Assembly: GCA_002356435.2 (NCBI GenBank)
Contig: AP018040.2
Span: forward strand, 124,001-188,000
Source: Petrimonas sp. IBARAKI
Lineage (GTDB): Bacteria; Bacteroidota; Bacteroidia; Bacteroidales; Dysgonomonadaceae
Length of the DNA: 64,000 nucleotides
Direction: 5' to 3'
Below the pieces are notes generated by a model. That model did not search any database. It saw only the letters and a list, made by a program, of their open reading frames with translations, and was not told the origin of the DNA. Positions 1-6,024 of this stretch are shown piece after piece. Both the position numbers and the translations under genes were made by a program. Each line of letters starts with the position of its first letter. Position 1 is the stretch's first letter.

Positions 1-125
1 AATTTCAGCGCCAGCAATCCTGCCCAACAAAGCGGAACACCCGGTAATACCGGTACAACCGTACCGACGGCTCCTACAATAACGCAGATTACGGCCAGGG
101 AGATTAGTAACGGCTCGGGCAACAT
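1..125 (-). CDS. DUF456 domain membrane protein, N-terminal part (cut by window start)
   Basis: Partial gene: the reverse strand reads from an ATG at 123-125 to the window edge without a stop and gives 41 residues, beginning MLPEPLLISLAV. The sequence is one hydrophobic stretch followed by a PVLPGVPLCWAGLLAL segment. A Pro-Val-Leu-Pro-Gly turn between two membrane helices is typical of the small DUF456 inner-membrane proteins, whose role is unknown. It starts 3 bases after the stop codon of the ABC ATPase gene (129-131), so it is probably the third gene of the znuA-znuC transcript. It is not a ZnuB-type permease as far as the visible part shows. The family call rests on a short segment. Confidence 0.6.
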   Translation of the reverse strand, partial: MLPEPLLISLAVICVIVGAVGTVVPVLPGVPLCWAGLLALK

Positions 126-128
126 GAG

Positions 129-911
129 TTATTCTTTTTCATCGTGATCGTGGTCGTGCTGCAAAAGCACCCGGTGCGGCAGGGAACCGTGGCCAAGTAT
201 TTCGATGGGACACGAATCGTAAGCCCCCATGAGCCACTCCTGCGAAATATTGCTTCCACAATGGTAGTGAAGGCTTTGATTGACGCACGCAATATTTTTT
301 ACCTGCGAAATAATGGTTCCCACGTCGTGGGAGACCAGCACGATAGCTATCTCTTTATTTATTTCGTCGAGCAATTTGTAAAAATTAGTTTCGAAGAGTT
401 TGTCGACATATGAGCTTGGCTCGTCGAGAATGATAAGCTTGGGGTTGTCGATAATGGCTCGCCCCAGCAACACGCGTTGCAGTTGTCCGCCCGAAAGTTC
501 GCCGATAGCCCTGTGCAGTAGGTTTTCAATGCCCATTTTTACGGCAATTGGTTCTACCTTTTGTTTGTCTTCTGCCGTGTATCTTTTGATAAACTTCCCC
601 CGTAGCGTTAAGCCGGAGAGAATAACTTCGTGTACGCTGATGGGGAATTTTTTATCGATCTGGTTGATCTGTGGCAGGTAACCGATGTTAAGGTGGCTAA
701 CTTTTTTTCCGGCATCGAGAAACGTGATACTGCCGGAAGACGGTTGTATTAACCCTAAAATAGCTTTCAGCAGGGTGGTTTTTCCTCCTCCATTAGGCCC
801 GATAATACCCAGAAAATCATTTTCGAAAACGGTGAGCGAAACGTTTTTCAGTACATCGGGCTTGTTTTCGTAGCCGGCGTTCAGGTTATGTATTTCAATG
901 ATCGGGTTCAT
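129..911 (-). CDS. Metal ABC transporter ATP-binding protein (ZnuC/MntB-like)
   Basis: ATPase subunit of a zinc- or manganese-type ABC importer, 260 residues from the chosen start MNPIIEIHNL. Visible are Walker A GPNGGGKTT, the signature LSGGQLQR, Walker B LIILDEPSS and a switch His in LVSHD. The C-terminus ends in alternating His/Asp (HDHDHDE), a possible metal-binding tail. I chose the ATG at 909-911 because it overlaps the stop of the upstream binding-protein gene (ATGA-type coupling) and because the 17 residues before it do not resemble an ABC protein. The expected ZnuB-type permease is not visible in the window; the next gene is a DUF456 protein. Metal specificity cannot be read from the sequence. 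Confidence 0.9.
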   Translation of the reverse strand: MNPIIEIHNLNAGYENKPDVLKNVSLTVFENDFLGIIGPNGGGKTTLLKAILGLIQPSSGSITFLDAGKKVSHLNIGYLPQINQIDKKFPISVHEVILSGLTLRGKFIKRYTAEDKQKVEPIAVKMGIENLLHRAIGELSGGQLQRVLLGRAIIDNPKLIILDEPSSYVDKLFETNFYKLLDEINKEIAIVLVSHDVGTIISQVKNIACVNQSLHYHCGSNISQEWLMGAYDSCPIEILGHGSLPHRVLLQHDHDHDEKE

Positions 912-1798
912 TTTTCCTGGCTGGCTAACAGTTGGGCAATGCGAATCAATTCTTCGTCCCATTCATAAGCCAATGGGTTGATGGTATGTGATGTGGCCCC
1001 GATTTCCCGGGCAATAACCTCGCTGTTTTTTATATCGAATTCCTGCTGAACGAAAACGATCTTGGTGTTTTCAGCCTTTGCCAGATCCACAAGTTCTTTC
1101 ATTTGAGCGGGTGACGGGTTCTTCCCTTCAAACTCAATACTGTGCTGCTTCAGGTTGTAGTCGCGGGCAAGATAGGCCAACGCCGGATGGTAAACGATAA
1201 AACTCCGGGTAGGAATATCTTTCAGCAAGCGGGTTAACGCGGAATCGGTTTCGGCGATCTTTTGCGTCAGTTTTTCGAAGTTGGCCCGGTAGAGACCGGC
1301 GTTTTCAACGTCCAGTTCCACAACTGCGTTCAACATATTTTGCGAAAAAAGAACCGCATTCTTGGCAGAGCTCCATACATGCGGATCAGCAGCATCTGTC
1401 TGGTTATGACTGTGGTCTGCGGCCTCGTGCGAATGATCGTGATGCCCGTGTCCACCATAAACAGGTTCAATTCCTACTGAACAATCCACGATTTTCAGGT
1501 CAGGATTGTTTTCGGCAAGTTTTCCCGTCCACACGTTTTCGTAACCCAGAAAACCTACTTTAAAATAGGCGCGACTGTTTCCCAGCTTTATCATGGCCGA
1601 GGGCGACGGTTCATAGGTTTCCGGGCTTGAACCCGGAGGGACAAGCGTGTTTACCTGAAATTTATCGCCCACGATTTGTTCCAGAAAATACCGCTGCGGC
1701 TCAATAGTTACCGTGAGTACGTTTGCTTCCTTTTCACGGTTGGAATGGCAGACAAGAAGTAAGAATGGAAATAAGAGCGTGAAAATATATTTTCTCAT
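908..1798 (-). CDS. Zinc/manganese ABC transporter substrate-binding lipoprotein (ZnuA-like)
   Basis: Periplasmic metal-binding lipoprotein, 296 residues, cluster A-I fold (ZnuA/TroA). A short hydrophobic signal ends in LLLVC, with Cys17 as the lipidation site. Residues about 117-140 form a His-rich loop (HGHHDHSH, then DHSHNQT) before DPHVW, the usual arrangement in zinc-specific members, where the loop is a zinc sensor/chaperone. Further expected ligands are the His in VYHPALAYLA and the acidic end of the C-lobe. It is first in a minus-strand transcript with the ATPase gene (4-base overlap). A TAATTTTG -7 element and a 7-bp inverted repeat lie upstream, which would fit metal-dependent repression. 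Zinc is favoured over manganese because of the loop. Confidence 0.9.
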   Translation of the reverse strand: MRKYIFTLLFPFLLLVCHSNREKEANVLTVTIEPQRYFLEQIVGDKFQVNTLVPPGSSPETYEPSPSAMIKLGNSRAYFKVGFLGYENVWTGKLAENNPDLKIVDCSVGIEPVYGGHGHHDHSHEAADHSHNQTDAADPHVWSSAKNAVLFSQNMLNAVVELDVENAGLYRANFEKLTQKIAETDSALTRLLKDIPTRSFIVYHPALAYLARDYNLKQHSIEFEGKNPSPAQMKELVDLAKAENTKIVFVQQEFDIKNSEVIAREIGATSHTINPLAYEWDEELIRIAQLLASQEK

Positions 1799-1826
1799 CC
1801 TGTTGGGTTGATTGTTTTGTTAGAAT

Positions 1827-1858
1827 CTGTTGCAAAATTAAGATAAATAGCGCAACAG
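1827..1858. promoter_or_regulatory. Inverted repeat over the znuA-like promoter
   Basis: CTGTTGC at 1827-1833 and GCAACAG at 1852-1858 are perfect reverse complements separated by 18 bases. The spacer contains a minus-strand -7 element TAATTTTG (1833-1840) reading towards the metal-transport operon. The repeat could be an operator for a Zur/Fur-type repressor. No regulator gene is adjacent, so the identity is a guess. Confidence 0.35.
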
Positions 1859-1881
1859 GAAAGTTATAAACAAAGATTTTC

Positions 1882-1889
1882 TATTTTTG
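1882..1889 (+). promoter_or_regulatory. -7 promoter element of mnmD
   Basis: TATTTTTG matches the Bacteroidota TAnnTTTG element, 20 bases before the ATG at 1909. It favours that ATG over the upstream TTG at 1891, which would sit at or before the transcription start. Confidence 0.5.
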
Positions 1890-1908
1890 TTTGTTGTTAA
1901 AGACGGAC

Positions 1909-2577
1909 ATGAACATCAAATTTGAAATTACCGAAGACGGTTCGCACACCCTTTTTGTTCCTGAACGGAACGAACATTACCATTCCACGCATGGAGCCAT
2001 ACAGGAATCGATGCACGTGTATATTGATGCCGGATTACGACATTGCGTGAAAAGCGAAGTAAAGGTGCTGGAAATCGGTTTCGGAACCGGGTTAAATGCA
2101 TTTCTGACCTTGTTGGAAGCCGAAAAAAACAGCAGGAAAATAGATTTCACTTCACTTGAACTCTATCCTGTTTCAATAACCGATGCTGAAAAGTTAAATT
2201 ATGCCGAGTTGATTGATCCCACCCGAAAGGAAGTTTTTAATGAGTTGCACAAAACAGGCTGGGGAAAATGGAATCAGGTAGCGCTCTATTTTTCGCTGCT
2301 GAAAATGCGGCTCGATTTCAGCAACCCATCTAATTTCCATTCGGAGAACAAGTTTGATGTCGTCTTCTTCGATGCTTTTGCTCCTGAAAAACAACCCGAA
2401 ATGTGGACACCGGCAATTTTCGATAAAATATATTCTGTTTCTTCCGAAAATGCGATATTGACTACTTATTGCGCCAAAGGGTCCGTGAGGAGAATGTTAC
2501 AGGCTGCGGGTTTCTTTGTTGAGAGGCTACCGGGGCCGCCCGGAAAAAGGGAAATGTTGCGGGCAGTCAAAAAATAG
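1909..2577 (+). CDS. mnmD: tRNA U34 5-methylaminomethyl-2-thiouridine methyltransferase (MnmD)
   Basis: SAM-dependent methyltransferase of the MnmD/DUF752 type, which completes mnm5s2U34 in the wobble position of certain tRNAs. Length 222 residues. The SAM-binding glycine loop is LEIGFGTGLNAFLTL, followed by the acidic residue in TSLELYP. The DAFAPEKQPEMWTP motif is the family hallmark around the catalytic region, and LTTYCAKGSVRR with PGPPGKREML forms the usual C-terminal block. In many bacteria this domain is fused to the FAD oxidase MnmC1; here it stands alone, as is usual in Bacteroidota. The ATG at 1909 is preferred over a TTG 18 bases upstream because of the promoter position. It is divergent from the metal-uptake operon. 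Confidence 0.88.
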   Translation: MNIKFEITEDGSHTLFVPERNEHYHSTHGAIQESMHVYIDAGLRHCVKSEVKVLEIGFGTGLNAFLTLLEAEKNSRKIDFTSLELYPVSITDAEKLNYAELIDPTRKEVFNELHKTGWGKWNQVALYFSLLKMRLDFSNPSNFHSENKFDVVFFDAFAPEKQPEMWTPAIFDKIYSVSSENAILTTYCAKGSVRRMLQAAGFFVERLPGPPGKREMLRAVKK

Positions 2578-2586
2578 GCCGCGTGC

Positions 2587-2994
2587 TCATTTAGATATGA
2601 CCCGAACGTTTATCTTGTGATTGAATTGCTCTTCAGTGGGTGAAAAAAGTTCGAGTAAAGTTGTCATATCCCTTGTTTCCCAGATATTTACTTCCGATGT
2701 GCCGAGCTGCCGCCCGCTGGCGTCGCTCACAATCACTCCTTTTCGGTTTTCGTGCTTCTTGTTCATGATTTTATCCAATCCGTTGGTCGAGATTCTAAAG
2801 TCGTTGAGCAGGTCAAGCATCATTTTTTCATTCACGTATTCAAATTCATAAAGAATATCTCCCAGATTGGCTTCAACGTTACTCGGTTTTTCCCCGATAG
2901 TTTTCTGAACGTAATTCAATACCTGGTCTTCTTTCGATTTGGCGCATGAGACCAAAAAAGTCAATGCCAGAAGCAAATAAGCAACCTTTTTCAT
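2587..2994 (-). CDS. Small lipoprotein of unknown function
   Basis: 135 residues with a signal peptide ending in LTFLVSC, so Cys17 is a probable lipid anchor. The mature part contains no motif I recognise; it is mixed-charge and includes a short SNVEANLGDILYEFEY segment and a C-terminal half with several beta-strand-like stretches (VIVSDASGRQLG). It starts 3 bases after the stop of the NlpE-like lipoprotein gene, so the two are almost certainly co-transcribed. Function unknown. Confidence 0.75.
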   Translation of the reverse strand: MKKVAYLLLALTFLVSCAKSKEDQVLNYVQKTIGEKPSNVEANLGDILYEFEYVNEKMMLDLLNDFRISTNGLDKIMNKKHENRKGVIVSDASGRQLGTSEVNIWETRDMTTLLELFSPTEEQFNHKINVRVISK

Positions 2995-2997
2995 GGG

Positions 2998-3438
2998 TTA
3001 AATCTTTTTGAGTTGATAGCGTGAGGCAAAATCGGCATCAGCAACGTTACCTTCCGGGTCAGAAAGTATAATGCTTCCGTTGTTAATTCTGTAATACGTT
3101 TTTATACCTTTTTTATCGGTCAGTTCAATCACACGGTCATTCACGAAAATAAACCTCCCCTGGTCCTTGAAAGAACCTTGTTTTTTGTCCTGATATTCAC
3201 GGGTGAGGATAAAAGTTTCATCGGAATTAATGGTAAGATGCATTGCAATACCAGCGGTGTTTGCTGCCGGGATAACACCTTGGTAGGTTCCGTAGATATC
3301 TGTTAAGGGACTGGCTATCTGTTTATTTTCCGTTTGTGAAGTCAGGTCGTTTTGGTTTTCGTTAGCCGGTTTTCCGTTGCCGCAGCTTGCTAGTAATGCG
3401 ATAAGCGCGGCCAGTGCAATGATTTTTATAGCCTTCAT
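2998..3438 (-). CDS. NlpE-like lipoprotein lacking the CxxC motif
   Basis: 146-residue lipoprotein (signal ends ALLASC, Cys19). The mature domain reads YGTYQGVIPAANTAGIAMHL then a TFILTREYQDKKQGSFKDQG block. This matches the N-terminal domain of the copper-stress/adhesion-sensing lipoprotein NlpE, in which the loop is normally PCADCEGI. Here both cysteines are replaced (PAANTAGI). A second paralogue at 5527-5952 keeps the CxxC. If the cysteines are the redox or metal-sensing element, this copy has lost that activity. An octamer tandem repeat sits in its leader. The family assignment is from the fold pattern and alignment to the neighbouring paralogue. Confidence 0.75.
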   Translation of the reverse strand: MKAIKIIALAALIALLASCGNGKPANENQNDLTSQTENKQIASPLTDIYGTYQGVIPAANTAGIAMHLTINSDETFILTREYQDKKQGSFKDQGRFIFVNDRVIELTDKKGIKTYYRINNGSIILSDPEGNVADADFASRYQLKKI

Positions 3439-3454
3439 CTTTTTTGTTGTTGAT

Positions 3455-3509
3455 AATCTTACAATCTTACAATCTTACAATCTTACAATCTTACAATCTT
3501 ACAATCTTA
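3455..3509. repeat. Octamer tandem repeat, (AATCTTAC)x6 plus 7 bases
   Basis: Six perfect copies of AATCTTAC followed by AATCTTA, with no mismatch. The array lies 17 bases upstream of the start codon of the NlpE-like gene and downstream of its likely promoter, so it would be transcribed as GTAAGATT repeats in the 5' leader. Perfect short-unit arrays are prone to slipped-strand copy-number change. Confidence 0.95.
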
Positions 3510-3528
3510 ATTAAGAAATTAATAACGA

Positions 3529-3536
3529 CAAAATTA
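3529..3536 (-). promoter_or_regulatory. -7 promoter element of the NlpE-like/lipoprotein pair
   Basis: TAATTTTG on the minus strand (TAnnTTTG). It places the octamer array inside the transcribed leader. No clear -33 box was seen. Confidence 0.4.
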
Positions 3537-3618
3537 CTTTAATTGTTTCAATTAATTGTAAATGAGGGATGAAACGTGGAAAATATACACAACTTTTGTG
3601 TGTGCAAAAATCGTCTGT

Positions 3619-4878
3619 CTATTCGCCCCTTACTTGTAAAATATCCCGTATATCGGTGGTGTATCTTCCGGAGAGATGTTCCTGGTGCATTTTAAACATA
3701 CGGGCATCTTGTGAAGCCAGCCTTATGCCTCCCGACGATGAAAAGTGATTGATCGCATCTATGGCATTCATCAGTCCTTTGTGGCGGGGATTGGCATTCA
3801 TTTCAGGGAAAAGAGCGGGCTGATGGTGCTTTTCATCGGTGAAATTATAAAGTGTAACCCCCGCTCTTTTGTAGTGGAGATCTTTTTCATAGATTTTTTT
3901 TAGTCCGGATACGACAAAGTCCACTATCTCCAGCGTGGACGATGTGGAAAAGGGTAATCGCACTTCAACGCTCCTTGAAAGCACTTCCTCCGTATCCTTA
4001 AAATAATTGGTCTGTAAAAATACCTGTATCCGGCTGCACAGCGATTGTTGTTTGCGTATTTTTGCGGCAGCCATTGCTGTGAACGTAACCACACGCTCTT
4101 TTATCTCGTCCCACGTTCCGTATTCTTTTTCGAACGTGCGGGTGACGGAAAAACTCTTGCTTTTCTCTTCTTCCACAAACTCAATACAGCGAATCCCGTT
4201 TAATTCCCTTTGCAGGTTAATTCCTGTAACGGTCATGTTTCTGCGCACCCACGACTCGGACATCTCCGCAAAGTCGACGGCCTTGAACACTCCTTCCGCC
4301 TGAAGCTTCACGGCATTGCGCCTGCCGATGCCCCACACATCTTCTACCGACAGCCACCTTAAGGCTTTCACCCGCTTTTCTTCCGTATCCATTACGTAGC
4401 ATCCTCCCGTTTGTGAAGGATACTTTTTGGCAATACGGTTAGCTACTTTTGCCAACGCCTTGGTGGGGGCAATACCCACACTAATGGGGATTCCTGTCCA
4501 TCTCCCCACGTGCTCCTTCATTCGTAGGCCGTACTCTTTCGGGGTTGCCGTTTCCGCCAGGTCGAGAAAGCATTCATCCACGGAATATACTTCCTGCAGA
4601 GGGGAGTAACCCGATAGAATACTCATTACCCTACGGCTCATATCACCGTATAGGGCAAAGTTGGCTGAATAGACAACCACGTTATTTCTCCTGAACAATT
4701 CCTGTACTTTAAAGGCCGGAATTCCCATTTCGATGCCTATCTTTTTAGCTTCGTTGCTGCGTGCGATAACACACCCATCGTTGTTGGAAAGCACAACTAC
4801 CGGCTTGTCGTTAAGGGAAGGATTGAACACCCGTTCGCACGAAGCGTAAAAATTATTGCAATCGATAAGAGCAATCAT
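3619..4878 (-). CDS. umuC: Y-family DNA polymerase, UmuC-type (Pol V catalytic subunit)
   Basis: Translesion DNA polymerase subunit, 419 residues, close to the usual UmuC length. The start [18 protein letters not shown] carries catalytic Asp6 and the steric-gate region; [10 protein letters not shown] supplies Asp101 and Glu102. The helix-hairpin-helix region ([15 protein letters not shown]) and a C-terminal little-finger domain follow. The gene overlaps umuD by 4 bases, so the two subunits are translationally coupled and would assemble as UmuD'2C. In this phylum such pairs are common on chromosomes and on mobile elements; nothing mobile is visible here. SOS control is expected from the family, but I saw no convincing LexA box. 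Confidence 0.95.
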   Translation of the reverse strand: MIALIDCNNFYASCERVFNPSLNDKPVVVLSNNDGCVIARSNEAKKIGIEMGIPAFKVQELFRRNNVVVYSANFALYGDMSRRVMSILSGYSPLQEVYSVDECFLDLAETATPKEYGLRMKEHVGRWTGIPISVGIAPTKALAKVANRIAKKYPSQTGGCYVMDTEEKRVKALRWLSVEDVWGIGRRNAVKLQAEGVFKAVDFAEMSESWVRRNMTVTGINLQRELNGIRCIEFVEEEKSKSFSVTRTFEKEYGTWDEIKERVVTFTAMAAAKIRKQQSLCSRIQVFLQTNYFKDTEEVLSRSVEVRLPFSTSSTLEIVDFVVSGLKKIYEKDLHYKRAGVTLYNFTDEKHHQPALFPEMNANPRHKGLMNAIDAINHFSSSGGIRLASQDARMFKMHQEHLSGRYTTDIRDILQVRGE

Positions 4879-5312
4879 GGATGTTTACGGATTGAGTAGG
4901 TGACAATACCCCACACAATGAGTGTATTTTCCGATGTGACGACAATAGGCTTATAACTTGTATTGGAGGGCATAAGCATACAAACACCGTTTTCCAGGTG
5001 TATACGTTTCACGGTAAATTCACCCTCCAGATAACACAGGGCAATCCTGCCGTGCGACCATTCCTCTCCCTTGTCCACAACCAGCAGGTCTCCATCGTTA
5101 AAATCTCCCAGCATGGAATTCCCCCGGACACGGGCATAAAATGTGGCTTCCGGATGCCGGATAAGCAATTTGTTTATATCGATCCGTTCGCTTGCAAAAT
5201 CGTCCACATTCGAGAATGGACCCGCCGCTACGCTGCCCCCCAATGAAATTTCCACTTCCGAAAACTCCGGTTTGTAAATTTCTATTTGTGTCGATGCATA
5301 CACTTTTCTCAT
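4875..5312 (-). CDS. umuD: UmuD-type self-cleaving subunit of Pol V (S24 peptidase)
   Basis: 145 residues, a LexA/UmuD-family protein that cleaves itself on RecA filaments to activate Pol V. The cleavage site is Ala30-Gly31 in SVAAGPF, the catalytic Ser is Ser66 in RGNSMLGDF, and the general-base Lys is Lys102 in FTVKRI. All three are at normal spacing. An Ala-Gly scissile bond is LexA-like, whereas E. coli UmuD uses Cys-Gly. A TACATTTG -7 element at 5317-5324 is so close to the ATG that the transcript would be leaderless or nearly so if it is used; an alternative promoter is possible. First gene of the umuDC unit. Confidence 0.93.
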   Translation of the reverse strand: MRKVYASTQIEIYKPEFSEVEISLGGSVAAGPFSNVDDFASERIDINKLLIRHPEATFYARVRGNSMLGDFNDGDLLVVDKGEEWSHGRIALCYLEGEFTVKRIHLENGVCMLMPSNTSYKPIVVTSENTLIVWGIVTYSIRKHP

Positions 5313-5346
5313 ACTGCAAATGTAAGTGAAAATAGAAAATCGACAA

Positions 5347-5381
5347 TAAAAAATCCCACATATTCCGGAAATACGTGGGAT
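5347..5381 (-). terminator. Intrinsic terminator after tRNA-Ser
   Basis: ATCCCAC (5353-5359) pairs with GTGGGAT (5375-5381), with further pairing inside around TATTCCGGAAATA. On the minus strand the stem is followed by a run of six Ts. It lies 21 bases beyond the 3' end of tRNA-Ser and upstream of umuD. Confidence 0.8.
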
Positions 5382-5402
5382 ATCATTGTTGTGTTACCTC
5401 TG

Positions 5403-5489
5403 CGGAAAGAAAGGGATTCGAACCCTTGGTACCCGTAAGAGTACAACGGTTTTCGAGACCGCCCCGATCGACCACTCCGGCATCTTTCC
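5403..5489 (-). tRNA. tRNA-Ser (anticodon CGA)
   Basis: The minus strand folds as a class II tRNA: acceptor GGAAAGA/TCTTTCC, discriminator G, anticodon stem CGGT/ACCG with loop CTCGAAA (anticodon CGA, codon UCG), a long variable arm (TGTACTCTTACGGGTACC region) and a T arm AGGGTTCGAATCCCT. About 87 nt; CCA is not encoded. The CGA anticodon reads only the UCG codon, so another tRNA-Ser must exist elsewhere in the genome. Confidence 0.93.
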
Positions 5490-5526
5490 TTTTAAAGCCT
5501 ATTCGCTATTGGCTTTATGTCAAGTC

Positions 5527-5952
5527 TTACCTTACTTTTGTAAGAACGTAAAAAGGAGCCAATTCTCCTTCAATCATTTTTTTATCGGCATTCAACTGAG
5601 CCAGACTTCCTTCTTGCAGTTTAAAATATTTTTGATCTCCGTCTTCGTCCTGAATAACTAAAATTTCTCCACTTTCGATAAAATAGGAACCTTTATCTTC
5701 AAACTTAGCTTCCTTTTCACCCAGGTAATCGCTGACGAGAGTGAATGTGTTGTCGTCGTGGATTGTCAGTTGGGTTTTAATGCCCTCACAATCAGCACAA
5801 GGAAGTATGCCTTCGTAAACGCCAAGATAGTCTAAAGCCATTTCAGATGTATGCATATCGGGAGTCTCGGCATTTTTTTGTTTTGCGTTATTGCAGCTGA
5901 TGAAGACAATTGCAACAAAAGCAAATAATAAAATACTTAACTTTTTCATCAT
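5527..5952 (-). CDS. NlpE-like lipoprotein with intact CxxC
   Basis: 141 residues; the signal peptide ends in VAIVFISC (Cys20), so it is an outer- or inner-membrane lipoprotein. The mature domain starts YLGVYEGILPCADCEGIK and continues with DDNTFTLVSDYLGEKEAKFEDKGSY, the NlpE N-terminal domain pattern with the Cys-x-x-Cys loop. In enterobacteria NlpE activates Cpx upon copper stress, misfolding or surface contact; in Bacteroidota these short versions have no established partner. It is a stand-alone gene with a TACCTTTG promoter element at 5978-5985. Paralogue of the gene at 2998-3438. Confidence 0.85.
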   Translation of the reverse strand: MMKKLSILLFAFVAIVFISCNNAKQKNAETPDMHTSEMALDYLGVYEGILPCADCEGIKTQLTIHDDNTFTLVSDYLGEKEAKFEDKGSYFIESGEILVIQDEDGDQKYFKLQEGSLAQLNADKKMIEGELAPFYVLTKVR

Positions 5953-5977
5953 TAAAATATGGTTTTAAAAAACGATA

Positions 5978-5985
5978 CAAAGGTA
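5978..5985 (-). promoter_or_regulatory. -7 promoter element of the NlpE-like gene
   Basis: TACCTTTG on the minus strand, 25 bases before the start codon at 5952. Confidence 0.5.
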
Positions 5986-6024
5986 CAATATTTTTGGATA
6001 TTTGCATGTTGTGGCCCCTGAAAG

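Noticed and set aside
908-1798. Adhesin-type role for the binding lipoprotein
   Set aside because: The His-rich loop and adjacent ABC ATPase support metal uptake instead.
3455-3509. CRISPR-like array
   Set aside because: Unit is 8 bases, identical and head-to-tail without spacers. It is a simple tandem repeat.
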